Assembly: GCF_001510665.1 (NCBI RefSeq)
Contig: NZ_LMTI01000003.1
Location: forward strand, 221,766 to 285,765
Origin: Bacillus sp. FJAT-27445
GTDB lineage: Bacteria; Bacillota; Bacilli; Bacillales; Cytobacillaceae
DNA length: 64,000 bases
Direction of reading: 5' to 3'
The notes under the pieces were generated by a model. The model did not search any database and had not been told where the DNA came from. It saw only the letters and a list, made by a program, of their open reading frames with translations. Positions 16,973 to 27,700 of the stretch are shown in pieces; positions within the stretch are counted from its first letter, which is position 1, and the number at the start of each line of letters is the position of its first letter. Made by a program: the position numbers and the translations under genes.

Positions 16973-19084
16973 GTGAAGGAACTTTTATGGATTAATTTTA
17001 TCGCGTTCCTAATTGTAACCGCTTACGCAGTCAGTTTATTCGTGTATGTGGTGAAAACAAGAATTGCCTACATCAAGCTTGGCAAAAAAGTTGAATTCGA
17101 CGCCGCCTCCAAGGAACGCTGGCAAGCAATATGGTCAAATGTTTTTGGCCAAAAGAAGCTTTTGAAAGATAAGAAGAGCGGGATCATCCATGTTATGTTT
17201 TTTTACGGATTTATTCTTGTCCAATTCGGGGCAATCGACTTTATCTGGAAGGGAATAAAGCCTGGTTCTCATCTGCCACTCGGTCCGCTGTACCACGGCT
17301 TTACCTTCTTCCAGGAGCTTGTGGCCCTCATGATCCTTGTTGCCGTGGCCTGGGCATTTCACCGCCGCTATGTTGAAAAGCTAGTCCGCCTGAAACGGAA
17401 CTTCAAGGCGGGAATCGTCCTCTTTTTTATTGGCGGCTTGATGCTTTCCGTACTCCTTGGGAATGCAATGGGGATAATTTGGCACGGGGCTGAAGGAAGC
17501 TGGTCCGAGCCGGTAGCATCCGCAATCGCCGCGGGCTTCGGCTGGATGGGCAAAACTGCAGCAGTGGCCGTTTTTTATATTTCATGGTGGATTCATTTGC
17601 TTCTGTTGCTCGCCTTCCTGGTTTACGTGCCGCAGTCCAAGCACGCTCACCTGATCGCCGGCCCGGTGAATACATATTTTAGCCGTACTGGCCCGGTTGG
17701 GAAATTAAAGAAAATCGATTTTGAAGATGAAAGTCAGGAAAGCTTCGGTGTGGGGAAAATCGAGGACTTCAACCAGCTGCAGATAATTGACTTTTATGCA
17801 TGCGTCGAGTGTGGGCGCTGTACAAATATGTGCCCGGCAACAGGCACCGGAAAAATGCTTTCGCCGATGGATATTATCCTGAAGCTCCGTGACCATCTGA
17901 CGAATTATGGCGCTGCCGTTACACAAAGGCAGCCATGGGTTCCGGCGTTCGCTTTTGCCGATACGAAAGGGAACCAGCTGGCACTTGCAGCAAAGGGCGT
18001 AGCCGCGGATGAAGCGGCAGCGGCTTCTGCATATAACCCGAACTTGATAGGCGATGTCATTACAGAGGAAGAGCTTTGGGCCTGTACGACATGCAGGAAC
18101 TGCGAAGATCAATGCCCTGTCATGAACGAACATGTTGATAAAATTATCGATCTCCGCCGCTACCTCGTTTTGACTGAAGGAAAAATGGATCCGGATGCGC
18201 AGCGGGCAATGACCAATATTGAACGCCAGGGCAATCCGTGGGGATTGAACCGCAAAGAGCGCGAGGACTGGCGCGAAGCCCGTGAGGATGTACATGTGCC
18301 GACTGTAAAAGAAGCGAAAAAAGCGGGTGAGGAATTTGAATACCTTTTCTGGGTAGGCTCGATGGGCTCGTATGACAATCGGAGCCAGAAGATTGCCCTT
18401 TCCTTTGCGAGGCTGCTGAATGAAGCAGGCGTTAAATTCGCGATTCTGGGTAACAAGGAGAAAAACTCCGGCGATACGCCGCGCCGCCTCGGGAATGAAT
18501 TTCTGTTCCAGGAGCTTGCCGTGAAGAATATCGAGGAGTTCGAGAAAAACGAAATAAGGAAAATCGTTACAATCGACCCGCATGCTTACAATATTTTCAA
18601 AAACGAGTACCCGGATTTTGGGCTCGAGGCTCAAATTTACCACCATACAGAGCTATTGTTTGACCTCGTCCGGGAGGGAAGGCTTGTGCCCCGTCATGAA
18701 GTGAACGAAACAATTACGTTTCATGACTCCTGTTACCTGGGCCGCTATAACGATGTGTACGATGCACCAAGGGAAATTTTGAAAGCAATCCCCGGCGTTA
18801 AGCTTGTCGAGATGGACCGAACCCGTGAGAATGGCATGTGCTGCGGTGCCGGCGGCGGCCTAATGTGGATGGAAGAGGAGACCGGCCACCGCATCAACGT
18901 GGCCCGGACAGAACAGGCACTGGCTGTCAATCCATCTGTCATTTCTTCCGGCTGCCCATACTGCCTGACGATGCTATCGGATGGAACGAAGGCAAAGGAA
19001 GTAGAAGAAAAAGTCGGAACATACGACGTTGCCGAGCTGCTGGAGCGTTCGGTTATTGGCCAGTCAGCTCCGATTCTCTCTTAA
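16973..19084 (+). CDS. fadF: FadF/YwjF, membrane iron-sulfur heterodisulfide-reductase-like oxidoreductase
   Basis: 703 residues. The N-terminal third has about five to six membrane helices resembling nitrate reductase gamma/HdrE. Then come two 4Fe-4S clusters (CVECGRCTNMCP and CTTCRNCEDQCP) and two CCG domains (DSCYLGRYNDV...CCGAGGG and SSGCPYC). This architecture is thought to pass electrons from acyl-CoA dehydrogenases (via ETF) to the quinone pool. Start GTG 16973 follows GGGGAG. It heads the fatty-acid locus. A long-loop terminator follows, so mmgA onward likely has its own promoter. Confidence 0.9.
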   Translation: MKELLWINFIAFLIVTAYAVSLFVYVVKTRIAYIKLGKKVEFDAASKERWQAIWSNVFGQKKLLKDKKSGIIHVMFFYGFILVQFGAIDFIWKGIKPGSHLPLGPLYHGFTFFQELVALMILVAVAWAFHRRYVEKLVRLKRNFKAGIVLFFIGGLMLSVLLGNAMGIIWHGAEGSWSEPVASAIAAGFGWMGKTAAVAVFYISWWIHLLLLLAFLVYVPQSKHAHLIAGPVNTYFSRTGPVGKLKKIDFEDESQESFGVGKIEDFNQLQIIDFYACVECGRCTNMCPATGTGKMLSPMDIILKLRDHLTNYGAAVTQRQPWVPAFAFADTKGNQLALAAKGVAADEAAAASAYNPNLIGDVITEEELWACTTCRNCEDQCPVMNEHVDKIIDLRRYLVLTEGKMDPDAQRAMTNIERQGNPWGLNRKEREDWREAREDVHVPTVKEAKKAGEEFEYLFWVGSMGSYDNRSQKIALSFARLLNEAGVKFAILGNKEKNSGDTPRRLGNEFLFQELAVKNIEEFEKNEIRKIVTIDPHAYNIFKNEYPDFGLEAQIYHHTELLFDLVREGRLVPRHEVNETITFHDSCYLGRYNDVYDAPREILKAIPGVKLVEMDRTRENGMCCGAGGGLMWMEEETGHRINVARTEQALAVNPSVISSGCPYCLTMLSDGTKAKEVEEKVGTYDVAELLERSVIGQSAPILS

Positions 19085-19100
19085 TTCATTATTTTAATAG

Positions 19101-19176
19101 AAAGCAGGAACTGAAAAGCGCAAATTCCTAAAAATTATGAATGTTGTGTCTTAAATTTTAGTTCCTGCTTTTTTTA
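19101..19176 (+). terminator. Terminator after fadF with large loop
   Basis: AAAGCAGGAACT (19101-19112) and AGTTCCTGCTTT (19160-19171) are perfectly complementary and followed by more T residues. The loop of about 47 bases contains a weaker AAATT/AATTTT pairing. Confidence 0.7.
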
Positions 19177-19197
19177 CTGTAAAATTATCTGTAAGAG

Positions 19198-19211
19198 GTA
19201 AAACGCTTACA
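19198..19211 (+). promoter_or_regulatory. Candidate cre site upstream of mmgA
   Basis: GTAAAACGCTTACA agrees with the CcpA operator TGWAANCGNTNWCA at 12 of 14 positions; the first two bases differ. Catabolite control of the beta-oxidation genes would be consistent. Confidence 0.45.
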
Positions 19212-19213
19212 TT

Positions 19214-19384
19214 GTGTGTGAGGCAATTGAGCGAGCGTTCGGTCGCCTTCCCGTAAAAGCCTTAAAATCAGGAAGCCAAGACTGGCTGTTTGAACGCGGA
19301 AATCAGAAAAGCCAGAACGGCTGGCAGCAGTGGGTAATCGTTGGCATGCTGCACACGGCAGAGGATTGGGATATTGTCACGTGA
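19214..19384 (+). CDS. Short open frame or gene remnant, unidentified
   Basis: A 56-residue frame from GTG 19214 to TGA 19382-19384 reads [20 protein letters not shown] and ends HTAEDWDIVT. Composition looks protein-like (several Trp, NGWQQWVIVGML), yet there is no ribosome binding site and I do not recognise it. It could be the 3' end of a decayed gene whose upstream part is gone, or chance. It overlaps the palindrome at 19228. Confidence 0.25.
   Translation: MCEAIERAFGRLPVKALKSGSQDWLFERGNQKSQNGWQQWVIVGMLHTAEDWDIVT
19228..19245 (+). promoter_or_regulatory. Imperfect palindrome, possible TetR-family operator
   Basis: TGAGCGAGCGTTCGGTCG is an 18-bp imperfect dyad (GA.CGA.CG.TCG.TC). It has the same spacing as the FadR box but with G/C in place of A/T. 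The obvious candidate ligand is the TetR protein at 24050-24724 in the same gene set. It overlaps a short open frame, so coding conservation is an alternative. Confidence 0.35.
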
Positions 19385-19408
19385 AAAAACTGTAAAGGGG
19401 TAGATTGA

Positions 19409-20596
19409 ATGGCCAGGACAGTTATTTTAAGCGGAGTGAGGACTCCATTTGGCAAATTTGGAGGGGCACTGAGCAGTTTTACCGCATCCGAATTAGGTGG
19501 TATTGCCGTAAAGGAAGCGCTCGCGCGTGCAGGAGTTAATCCGGAAGACGTTGGCGAAGTAATTCTCGGTTCCGTCCTCCAGGGCGGCCAGGGCCAGCTT
19601 CCATCCAGACAGGCCGCGCGCCATGCCGGGATTCCTTGGGAGGCCAGGACGGAGACAATCAATAAGGTTTGCGCATCAGGGATGAGAAGTGTAACAATCG
19701 GCGACCAGATCATCCGGGCTGGCGACGAGGAAGTCATTGTCGCGGGAGGTATGGAGTCAATGAGCAACGCTCCGTATATGTTGCCAAAGGCGCGTTGGGG
19801 CTTCCGGATGGGTGATGCCCAGATGCAGGATCTTCTATTAGTTGACGGGCTAAGCTGCAGCTTTACCGGCGTCCACATGGGAACGTACGGGAACTCGACA
19901 GCCTCCGAAATGGGCATTACCCGCGAGGAGCAGGACCTTTGGGCGATGAGAAGCCACCATCTCGCCAATGAAGCGATTGAAAAAGGCATTTTGTCTGAAG
20001 AAATTGTTCCTGTATCGGTTCAACAGAGGAAGGGCGACCCAGTTGTCGTCGAGCACGATGAATCGCCAAGGAAGGATACGACGATTGAAAAGCTTGGCGC
20101 GCTTAAGTCTGTCTTTGATAAGGAAGGGTCAATCACGGCAGGCAATGCGCCTGGAATCAATGACGGGGCAGCGGCACTTGTATTAATGAGCGAAGAGCGC
20201 GCAACACGAGAGGGACGCACGATTGGAGCCCTTATCCACGGGCATACTTCGATTGCGGTCGAAGCAAAGGATTTCCCTCAGACGCCAGGCCTGGTCATCA
20301 ATGCCCTTTTGGAAAAAACAGGACGCTCACTCGAGGAAATCGATCTGTTTGAAATCAACGAGGCTTTCTCGGCTGTTGCGCTCGCGAGCAATAAAATCGC
20401 CGGCCTTGATCCAGAAAAAGTCAATGTCAATGGCGGTGCAGTAGCTCTAGGCCATCCGATTGGCGCAAGCGGCGCAAGAATCATCGTAACGCTGATGCAT
20501 GAGCTGAAGAGGCGCGGCGGGGGAATTGGGATTGCCGCAATCTGCAGCGGGGGCGGACAGGGTGATGCCATAATGATCGAAGTACCGAAGCAATAG
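19409..20596 (+). CDS. mmgA: MmgA, acetyl-CoA acetyltransferase (thiolase)
   Basis: 395 residues. Thiolase with the acyl-accepting C88 in INKVCASGMRS, the histidine in VNGGAVALGHPIGASGAR, and the second cysteine in AAICSGGGQGDA. It catalyses thiolytic cleavage or condensation of acetoacetyl-CoA and related 3-ketoacyl-CoA. ATG 19409 is preceded by AAAGGGG. It is the first gene of a run mmgA-mmgB-acd-acdA-tetR-icmF with short gaps. In B. subtilis mmgA lies in a sigma-E operon elsewhere. Confidence 0.93.
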   Translation: MARTVILSGVRTPFGKFGGALSSFTASELGGIAVKEALARAGVNPEDVGEVILGSVLQGGQGQLPSRQAARHAGIPWEARTETINKVCASGMRSVTIGDQIIRAGDEEVIVAGGMESMSNAPYMLPKARWGFRMGDAQMQDLLLVDGLSCSFTGVHMGTYGNSTASEMGITREEQDLWAMRSHHLANEAIEKGILSEEIVPVSVQQRKGDPVVVEHDESPRKDTTIEKLGALKSVFDKEGSITAGNAPGINDGAAALVLMSEERATREGRTIGALIHGHTSIAVEAKDFPQTPGLVINALLEKTGRSLEEIDLFEINEAFSAVALASNKIAGLDPEKVNVNGGAVALGHPIGASGARIIVTLMHELKRRGGGIGIAAICSGGGQGDAIMIEVPKQ

Positions 20597-20610
20597 AATA
20601 CGAGATTAGA

Positions 20611-20641
20611 GTGGCGGGCGGCTTTGCCCCCGCCTTATTTT
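20611..20641 (+). terminator. Possible internal terminator between mmgA and mmgB
   Basis: GGCGGG (20613-20618) pairs with CCCGCC, loop around CGGCTTTGCC, then TTATTTT. The T-run is interrupted, so partial termination or transcript stabilisation is as likely. Confidence 0.4.
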
Positions 20642-20653
20642 GGAGGGGATAGT

Positions 20654-21508
20654 ATGGCGATTAAACATGTAATGGTAATCGGGGCGGGACAGATGGGCTC
20701 GGGGATTGCCCAGGTATGCGCCCAGTCCGGCTATAACGTCATTTTGAATGATTTAAGCGGCGAGCAAATCGAGCGCGGCTTAAACGGAATTAAAAAGAAC
20801 CTGGATCGCGCCGTGGAAAAAGGGAGGCTACAAGCTAGCGTAAGAGAGGAAACACTTGAGCGTATTTCGGCTTCGACCTCTCTTGAGGATGCTGCCTCCG
20901 TCGATCTTGTCATCGAGGCAGCCGTAGAAAATATGGGCGTTAAAGCGGATATTTTCCGGAAGCTCAATAAGATTGCGCCGGCGCATGCGATTCTCGCCAG
21001 CAATACATCGTCTTTGCCAATCACGGAGATTGCAGCGGAAACGGACCGGCCTGAGAGAGTCATCGGAATGCATTTCATGAATCCAGTACCGGTCATGAAG
21101 CTAGTGGAAATCATCCGCGGGCTGGCGACGGCCGATGAGGTCTACCAGGAAATTGAAGATATGACAAGAGCCTTGAATAAGGTGCCGGTCGAAGTAAATG
21201 ACTTCCCTGGCTTTGTCTCGAATCGGATTCTCATGCCGATGATTAATGAAGCCATTTATACGCTATATGAAGGCGTGGCGACGAAGGAAGCGATTGACGA
21301 TGTCATGAAGCTTGGCATGAACCACCCGATGGGCCCGTTGACCCTTGCTGACTTTATCGGCCTTGATACATGCCTCTATATTATGGAAACGCTTTATGAA
21401 GGCTTTGGCGACAGTAAATACCGCCCATGCCCATTGCTGAGGAAATATGTGAAAGCTGGATGGCTCGGCAAAAAGACAGGCCGCGGCTTCTATGACTATC
21501 AGAAATAG
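20654..21508 (+). CDS. mmgB: MmgB, 3-hydroxyacyl-CoA dehydrogenase
   Basis: 284 residues, 3-hydroxybutyryl-CoA dehydrogenase type. The N-terminal Rossmann loop is [14 protein letters not shown]. The active-site histidine is in [16 protein letters not shown], with the serine/asparagine contacts in SNTSSLPI and [13 protein letters not shown]. The C-terminal dimer domain ends GRGFYDYQK. It uses NAD(P) to interconvert 3-hydroxy- and 3-ketoacyl-CoA. Start ATG 20654 follows GGAGGGG; the TTG-type extension to 20624 runs through the hairpin. Confidence 0.94.
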   Translation: MAIKHVMVIGAGQMGSGIAQVCAQSGYNVILNDLSGEQIERGLNGIKKNLDRAVEKGRLQASVREETLERISASTSLEDAASVDLVIEAAVENMGVKADIFRKLNKIAPAHAILASNTSSLPITEIAAETDRPERVIGMHFMNPVPVMKLVEIIRGLATADEVYQEIEDMTRALNKVPVEVNDFPGFVSNRILMPMINEAIYTLYEGVATKEAIDDVMKLGMNHPMGPLTLADFIGLDTCLYIMETLYEGFGDSKYRPCPLLRKYVKAGWLGKKTGRGFYDYQK

Positions 21509-21558
21509 GCGACAAACTTAAGCTTTACAGGAGAACCAGCTCATGAGGGGGATGGCAG

Positions 21559-22677
21559 ATGGATATCCGGTTTACAGACGAGCAGGAAATGATGAGGAAA
21601 ATGGTCCGTGACTTTGCGGAAAAGGAAATTGCTCCTTTTGTTGAAAAAATGGAGAAGGGGGAGTTCCCGAGGGAAGTCCTGAAAAAAATGGGCGAACTTG
21701 GCCTGATGGGCATTCCAGTTCCTGAAGAATATGGCGGGGCCGGGATGGATTTTATGTCATACATAATCGCCATCCACGAAATTTCCAGGGTGAGCGCCGC
21801 GGTCGGGGTTATCCTGTCGGTCCATACCTCTGTCGGGACCAACCCGATCCTTTATTTCGGAACTGAAGAACAGAAGCAGAAGTATGTAACGAAAATGGCG
21901 GCGGGCGAATGGCTTGGCGCATTCTGCCTGACAGAGCCGGGCGCCGGATCGGATGCGGGAAACTTGAAGTCAAAGGCGGTCCTAGACGGTGATTCCTATG
22001 TCCTCAATGGAGCAAAAGTGTTTATTACAAATGGTGGCGAAGCTGATATCTATATTGTTTTTGCGAAAACAGCCGAGGATGTCATCTCCGCGTTTATCGT
22101 TGAAAAAGGGACAAAAGGCCTCATTATTGGCAAGGACGAAAAGAAGATGGGCCTTCATGGTTCGCGTACCGTGCAGCTAACGTTTGAAGATATGAGGGTG
22201 CCGCGCGAAAATCTTCTTGGCGAAGAGGGGCAGGGCTTCAAGATTGCCATGTCAAACCTTGACGCTGGCCGAATCGGCATTGGGGCGCAAGCGCTTGGTA
22301 TTGCGGAAGCGGCCCTTTTTGCGGCAACTGAATACTCAAAAGAACGGCATCAGTTCGGCAAACCAATCGCCGCGCAGCAGGGAATTGCCTTCAAGCTGGC
22401 CGATATGGCTACAGCGATCGAAGCTGCCAGGCTTCTCGTTTACAGGGCCGCATCGCTTCGTTCGGAGGGGCTGAAATGCGGCAGGGAAGCCTCGATGGCA
22501 AAGCTCTTCGCTTCCAAAACGTCAGTCGAAACGGCAATCGAAGCCATCCAGATATTCGGCGGCTATGGCTACACCGAGGACTATCCGGTCGAACGGTACT
22601 TCCGTGATGCAAAGGTGACCGAAATTTACGAGGGTACAAGCGAAATCCAGCGCCATGTCATTGCAAGGCAGCTTTAG
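21559..22677 (+). CDS. Acyl-CoA dehydrogenase (first of two)
   Basis: 372 residues, short/medium-chain ACAD family. FAD and substrate blocks are [45 protein letters not shown] and IQIFGGYGYTEDYPVER. The catalytic base is the glutamate in IYEGTSEIQRH near the C-terminus. It introduces the trans-2 double bond and passes electrons to ETF. The position after mmgB corresponds to mmgC of B. subtilis; whether it is that orthologue is not decided. RBS GAGGGGG sits at 21545-21551. Confidence 0.9.
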   Translation: MDIRFTDEQEMMRKMVRDFAEKEIAPFVEKMEKGEFPREVLKKMGELGLMGIPVPEEYGGAGMDFMSYIIAIHEISRVSAAVGVILSVHTSVGTNPILYFGTEEQKQKYVTKMAAGEWLGAFCLTEPGAGSDAGNLKSKAVLDGDSYVLNGAKVFITNGGEADIYIVFAKTAEDVISAFIVEKGTKGLIIGKDEKKMGLHGSRTVQLTFEDMRVPRENLLGEEGQGFKIAMSNLDAGRIGIGAQALGIAEAALFAATEYSKERHQFGKPIAAQQGIAFKLADMATAIEAARLLVYRAASLRSEGLKCGREASMAKLFASKTSVETAIEAIQIFGGYGYTEDYPVERYFRDAKVTEIYEGTSEIQRHVIARQL

Positions 22678-22803
22678 TTGCAATTTAATGGTAATAACGG
22701 ACGCGGTTGTGGATACTGTAACGCTTTAGGGCTCTAAATTAGAGAGGTTAAAACCAGTATTGTGGAAATAACAAAACTCCAAACCTACCAGGGGGAAACG
22801 AAA

Positions 22804-23943
22804 ATGAATTTCAAACTGACTGAAGAGCATGAAATGATTCGAAAAATGGTTCGGGACTTTGCCCGGAATGAAGTCGCCCCGACCGCTGCCGAGCGTGATG
22901 AAGAGGAGCGCTTTGACAGGGAGATTTTTGACAAAATGGCCGAGCTAGGCCTGACTGGGATTCCATGGCCGGAAGAGTATGGCGGCATTGGAAGTGATTA
23001 TCTTGCCTATTGCATCGCAGTTGAAGAGCTTTCCCGCGTCTGCGCGTCGACGGGTGTAACCCTGTCCGCGCACACATCGCTTGCAGGCTGGCCGATTTAC
23101 AAATTCGGCTCTGAGGAGCAAAAACAAAAGTTTCTCCGCCCAATGGCAGAGGGATCGAAAATCGGCGCATATGGCTTGACTGAGCCTGGGAGTGGGTCGG
23201 ATGCGGGTGCAATGAAGACGACTGCCCGCCTTGACGGCGATCATTATGTGCTGAATGGTTCGAAAATTTTTATCACAAACGGCGGCATTGCCGATATTTA
23301 TATTGTCTTTGCATTGACGGATCCCACAAGCAAACAAAGAGGGACAACCGCATTCATTATTGAAAAAGACTTCCCGGGCTTTTCGGTAGGCAAGAAGGAA
23401 AAGAAACTCGGCATCCGGTCATCGCCGACAACGGAAATCATTTTTGAAGACTGCCGTGTACCGGTTGAAAACAGGCTTGGTGAAGAGGGAGATGGCTTTA
23501 AGGTAGCCATGATGACGTTGGACGGCGGCAGGAACGGCATTGCCGCCCAGGCTGTCGGGATTGCCCAGGGTGCACTTGACGCTGCAGTCGAATATGCGCA
23601 AGAACGCCACCAGTTCGGCAAGCCGATCGCTGTGAATCAGGGGATTTCCTTCAAGCTTGCCGATATGGCTACTGCTGTGGAGGCTTCAAGGCTATTAACC
23701 TACCAGGCTGCCTGGCTAGAGTCGGAAGGCCTTCCGTATAGCAAAGCCTCCGCGATGGCGAAGCTGTTTGCCGGCGATACTGCCATGAAGGCCACAACGG
23801 AAGCCGTCCAGGTATTCGGCGGATACGGCTATACAAAGGATTATCCGGTGGAGCGGTACATGCGCGATGCGAAAATTACTCAAATTTACGAAGGCACCCA
23901 AGAAATCCAGCGTCTCGTAATTTCCCGGATGCTGACGAAATAA
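22804..23943 (+). CDS. acdA: AcdA, acyl-CoA dehydrogenase (second)
   Basis: 379 residues, the B. subtilis AcdA length. Motifs: [61 protein letters not shown] and the catalytic glutamate in [11 protein letters not shown]. It is clearly paralogous to the preceding gene, implying distinct chain-length or branched substrates. ATG 22804 has CAGGGGGAA upstream; an earlier in-frame start at 22762 lacks a ribosome binding site. In B. subtilis acdA neighbours ywjF and rpoE, matching this locus. Confidence 0.9.
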   Translation: MNFKLTEEHEMIRKMVRDFARNEVAPTAAERDEEERFDREIFDKMAELGLTGIPWPEEYGGIGSDYLAYCIAVEELSRVCASTGVTLSAHTSLAGWPIYKFGSEEQKQKFLRPMAEGSKIGAYGLTEPGSGSDAGAMKTTARLDGDHYVLNGSKIFITNGGIADIYIVFALTDPTSKQRGTTAFIIEKDFPGFSVGKKEKKLGIRSSPTTEIIFEDCRVPVENRLGEEGDGFKVAMMTLDGGRNGIAAQAVGIAQGALDAAVEYAQERHQFGKPIAVNQGISFKLADMATAVEASRLLTYQAAWLESEGLPYSKASAMAKLFAGDTAMKATTEAVQVFGGYGYTKDYPVERYMRDAKITQIYEGTQEIQRLVISRMLTK

Positions 23944-24049
23944 CGGGCTGAATTTGCTTTTTTCAGATTTAGAGTCCATTAGAACGATTATCGAACGGCT
24001 AACCTATGAAAATAAATCTACTTATGGCACGGCAAAGGCGGTGGTTTTT

Positions 24050-24724
24050 TTGAAGAAAAGGGAAGTCCATGCTTCCGTCAAGGATGAGCTTCTTGTGAGG
24101 AGAAGGCGCAGCCAAATGATTAGGGGAGCCGTTGCCCTTTTTAAACAAAAAGGGTTCCACCGCACCACAACGAGGGAAATAGCGAAGGCTTCAGGCTTCA
24201 GCATCGGCACACTCTATGAATATATCCGGACAAAGGAAGACGTCCTTTATCTAGTTTGCGATAGTATTTATGACCAGGTTTCCAGCAAGCTGATGAAGGA
24301 CTTGGACGGCAAGGGCGCAACACTCGAAAGCCTGAAGCAGGGCATTGCCGATTATTTCCGGATTATGGATGAAATGCAGGATGAAGTCCTCGTTATGTAC
24401 CAGGAGGCGAAGTCGCTTTCAAGGGACGCGCTTCCTTATGTACTGCGGAAGGAAAATGAAATGGCCGCCATGTTCGGAACGCTGCTGGACCGCTGTACGG
24501 AAAATGGCGAATTGGATTTAACGGAAAAGGAGATTGAGCTTATTTCCCACGACATTATTGTTCTAGGTCAAATGTGGGGGTTCCGCCGCTGGGCGCTTGG
24601 GAAACGATTCACGCTCGACGATTACATCGAGCACCAGACAGAGATCCTGTTATGGGGAATTTCCAAAGGGAAACAGAGCCGGCAATTAAGCGGACATGCA
24701 ACACTGAGAGGAGGAGAACGATGA
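24050..24724 (+). CDS. TetR/AcrR family regulator of the fatty-acid/icmF unit
   Basis: 224 residues from TTG 24050 (AAAGGCGGTGG upstream). The helix-turn-helix covers about residues 18-64 ([38 protein letters not shown] with the usual K-E-D that follows). The C-terminal ligand domain is helical. It sits between acdA and icmF and overlaps icmF by four bases (ATGA), so it is co-translated with the mutase. A role as acyl-CoA sensing repressor is inferred by analogy with FadR. The frame stays open upstream to 23954 but without a good start. Confidence 0.88.
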   Translation: MKKREVHASVKDELLVRRRRSQMIRGAVALFKQKGFHRTTTREIAKASGFSIGTLYEYIRTKEDVLYLVCDSIYDQVSSKLMKDLDGKGATLESLKQGIADYFRIMDEMQDEVLVMYQEAKSLSRDALPYVLRKENEMAAMFGTLLDRCTENGELDLTEKEIELISHDIIVLGQMWGFRRWALGKRFTLDDYIEHQTEILLWGISKGKQSRQLSGHATLRGGER

Positions 24725-27700
24725 GTACACAGGAAATCTACAAGCCGGTCCACCACGTCAGGTTCGTTACTGCCTCGAGCCTGTTCGACGGGCACGATGC
24801 CTCGATCAATATTATGAGAAGAATCCTTCAATCGACAGGTGCGGAGGTCATCCATCTTGGGCACAACCGCTCCGTTGAGGAAGTCGTCAACGCGGCGATC
24901 CAGGAGGATGTACAGGGCATTGCCATTTCATCCTATCAGGGCGGCCATGTTGAATATTTTAAATATATGTATGACCTGCTTCAGGAAAAGGGGGCTGGCC
25001 ATATCCGTATTTACGGAGGTGGAGGCGGAGTCATTATCCCCCGTGAAATAAAAGAGCTGCACGAATACGGTATTGCCCGCATCTTTTCACCGGAAGACGG
25101 CCGAAAGCATGGCCTTCAGGGCATGATTAATGGGATGGTCAAGGAATGTGATTTTTTAACGCTTCCGAAGGACCCGGCTGCCGAAATTGAGGCGCTTCAA
25201 AAGGGTGATACAAAAGCGATTGCTAAAATGATCACGCTTGCCGAATACCAGGTTGGCGCAGATAAAGAAACCGCTGCAGCCTCTGAAGTTATCGAAAAGG
25301 TTAAAGCAGTAGCCGCGCCTGTCCCGGTTATTGGGATAACAGGCACAGGCGGAGCCGGGAAAAGTTCTCTTACCGACGAGCTGATTCGCCGGTTCATCAA
25401 TGAAATACCTGAAAAAAAGGTTGCGATCCTCTCTGTTGACCCGACCAAGCAAAAAACCGGCGGTGCATTGCTAGGGGACCGGATTCGCATGAATTCCATT
25501 TTCAACCCGCGCGTCTATATGCGCAGCTTGGCGACCAGGGCGTCAAGAAGCGAGCTTTCCCTTGCAATCCAGGATGCAGTCGCGGTGGTTAAAGCTGCAG
25601 GATTTGATTTGGTTGTAGTCGAAACGAGCGGAATTGGCCAGGGCGATGCCGCCATTACCGAAATTTGCGATGTATCGATGTATGTCATGACAAGCGAGTT
25701 CGGCGCGCCAACACAGCTCGAGAAAATCGATATGATTGATTTTGCCGACCTTATCGTTATAAACAAATTTGAGCGAAAGGGCTCTGAGGATGCAAAGCGG
25801 CAGGTTCAAAAGCAATACCAGCGAAGCCATATGCTATTTGAAAAAGAACCGGATGAACTTCCGGTATACGGCACAATCGCCAGCCAGTTCAACGACCCGG
25901 GAACGAATGCGGTGTTTGCCGCGCTGATTGAAAAAATAAATGAAAAGGCCGGGACGGATTGGAAGACCTCTTTTGCCAAAAAAGCTCTTGTCGAAAAGCA
26001 AAATGTTATTATTCCGACGGACCGCCGGTATTATTTAAGGGAAATCTCCGAAACGGTCAGGAATTATCATAAAAAAGGGGAAGAGCAGGCGGATTTAGCC
26101 AGGAAGCTGTTCCAAATCGAGGGTGTCCTCGTAGTACTCCGTGATGGCGGGAGTGAAGAAACAGTTGCCGAGCTGAACCGGATCAAGGAAGCGACAGAAG
26201 CCGCACTGACCCCGGAATCAAAGACAGTCCTTGATGGCTGGGAAAAGCTGAAGTCCGATTACCAGGCGGGCGAATATGTGGTCCGGATCCGCGATAAGGA
26301 AATCAGGACGGTGCTGAAGTCAAAGAGCCTATCAGGCCTTGATATCCCGAAGGTAGCTCTTCCAAAATATAAGGATTACGGAGAAATCCTGCGTTGGGTT
26401 TACCGGGAAAATGTACCTGGTGCCTTCCCGTATACTGCCGGAGTTTTCCCTTTCAAGCGCGAAGGCGAGGACCCGAAGCGCCAGTTTGCTGGAGAGGGGA
26501 CACCGGAGCGGACGAACCGCCGTTTCCACTACCTATCAAAAGATGACAATGCAAAGCGATTGAGCACGGCGTTCGATTCGGTTACTCTGTACGGGGAGGA
26601 CCCGGATTACCGCCCGGATATTTATGGGAAGGTTGGGGAAAGCGGCGTCAGCATCTGTACATTGGAGGATATGAAGAAGTTGTATGCCGGATTTGACCTG
26701 TGCCATCCGTCGACCTCCGTTTCAATGACTATCAATGGGCCGGCGCCAATCATCCTCGCGATGTTCATGAACACGGCAATCCACCAGCAGGTCGAGAAAA
26801 AAGAGGCTGAGCTTGGCCGCATCCTGACTCCTGGAGAATTTGCCGAGGTCCGGGCCTTTACGCTAAAAAATGTCCGCGGAACGGTCCAGGCGGATATCCT
26901 GAAGGAAGACCAAGGCCAGAATACATGCATTTTCTCGACTGAATTCGCGCTGAGGATGATGGGGGATATCCAGCAGTACTTCATTGACCATCAGGTACGC
27001 AACTATTATTCGGTATCGATTTCCGGTTACCATATAGCCGAAGCTGGAGCGAATCCGATTTCGCAGCTGGCCTTCACACTGGCAAACGGCTTTACGTATG
27101 TCGAATACTATTTAAGCCGCGGCATGGACATCAACGATTTCGCGCCGAACTTGAGCTTTTTCTTCTCGAACGGCCTTGATCCCGAATATACAGTCATCGG
27201 CCGCGTAGCCCGACGGATTTGGGCGACAGTCATGCGCGATAAATACGGTGCCAACGAACGCAGCCAGAAGCTAAAGTACCATATCCAGACATCGGGCCGT
27301 TCCCTGCATGCCCAGGAAATCGACTTCAATGATATCCGGACTACCTTGCAGGCATTAATGGCGCTGCAGGATAACTGCAACTCGCTTCATACGAATGCGT
27401 ATGACGAAGCGATTACGACTCCTACCGAGGAATCGGTGCGCAGGGCGATGGCGATCCAGATGATTATTACGAAGGAGCATGGCCTGTCGAAAAATGAAAA
27501 TCCTCTTCAGGGAGCATTCATAATAGATGAATTGACGGACCTTGTTGAAGAGTCGGTCCTTCAGGAGTTCGAGCGGATCAATGACCGCGGAGGCGTTCTA
27601 GGTGCGATGGAAACCCAATACCAGCGCGGCAAAATACAGGACGAATCGATGTACTATGAAATGAAGAAGCATTCCGGAGAGTTGCCGATTATTGGAGTCA

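Noticed and set aside
17705-18646. A 313-codon open frame on the minus strand
   Set aside because: It lies wholly opposite fadF, whose iron-sulfur motifs are unmistakable. The antisense translation has no family features or ribosome binding site.
19303-19989. A 228-codon minus-strand frame across the mmgA start
   Set aside because: Mostly antisense to mmgA thiolase; no recognisable domain.
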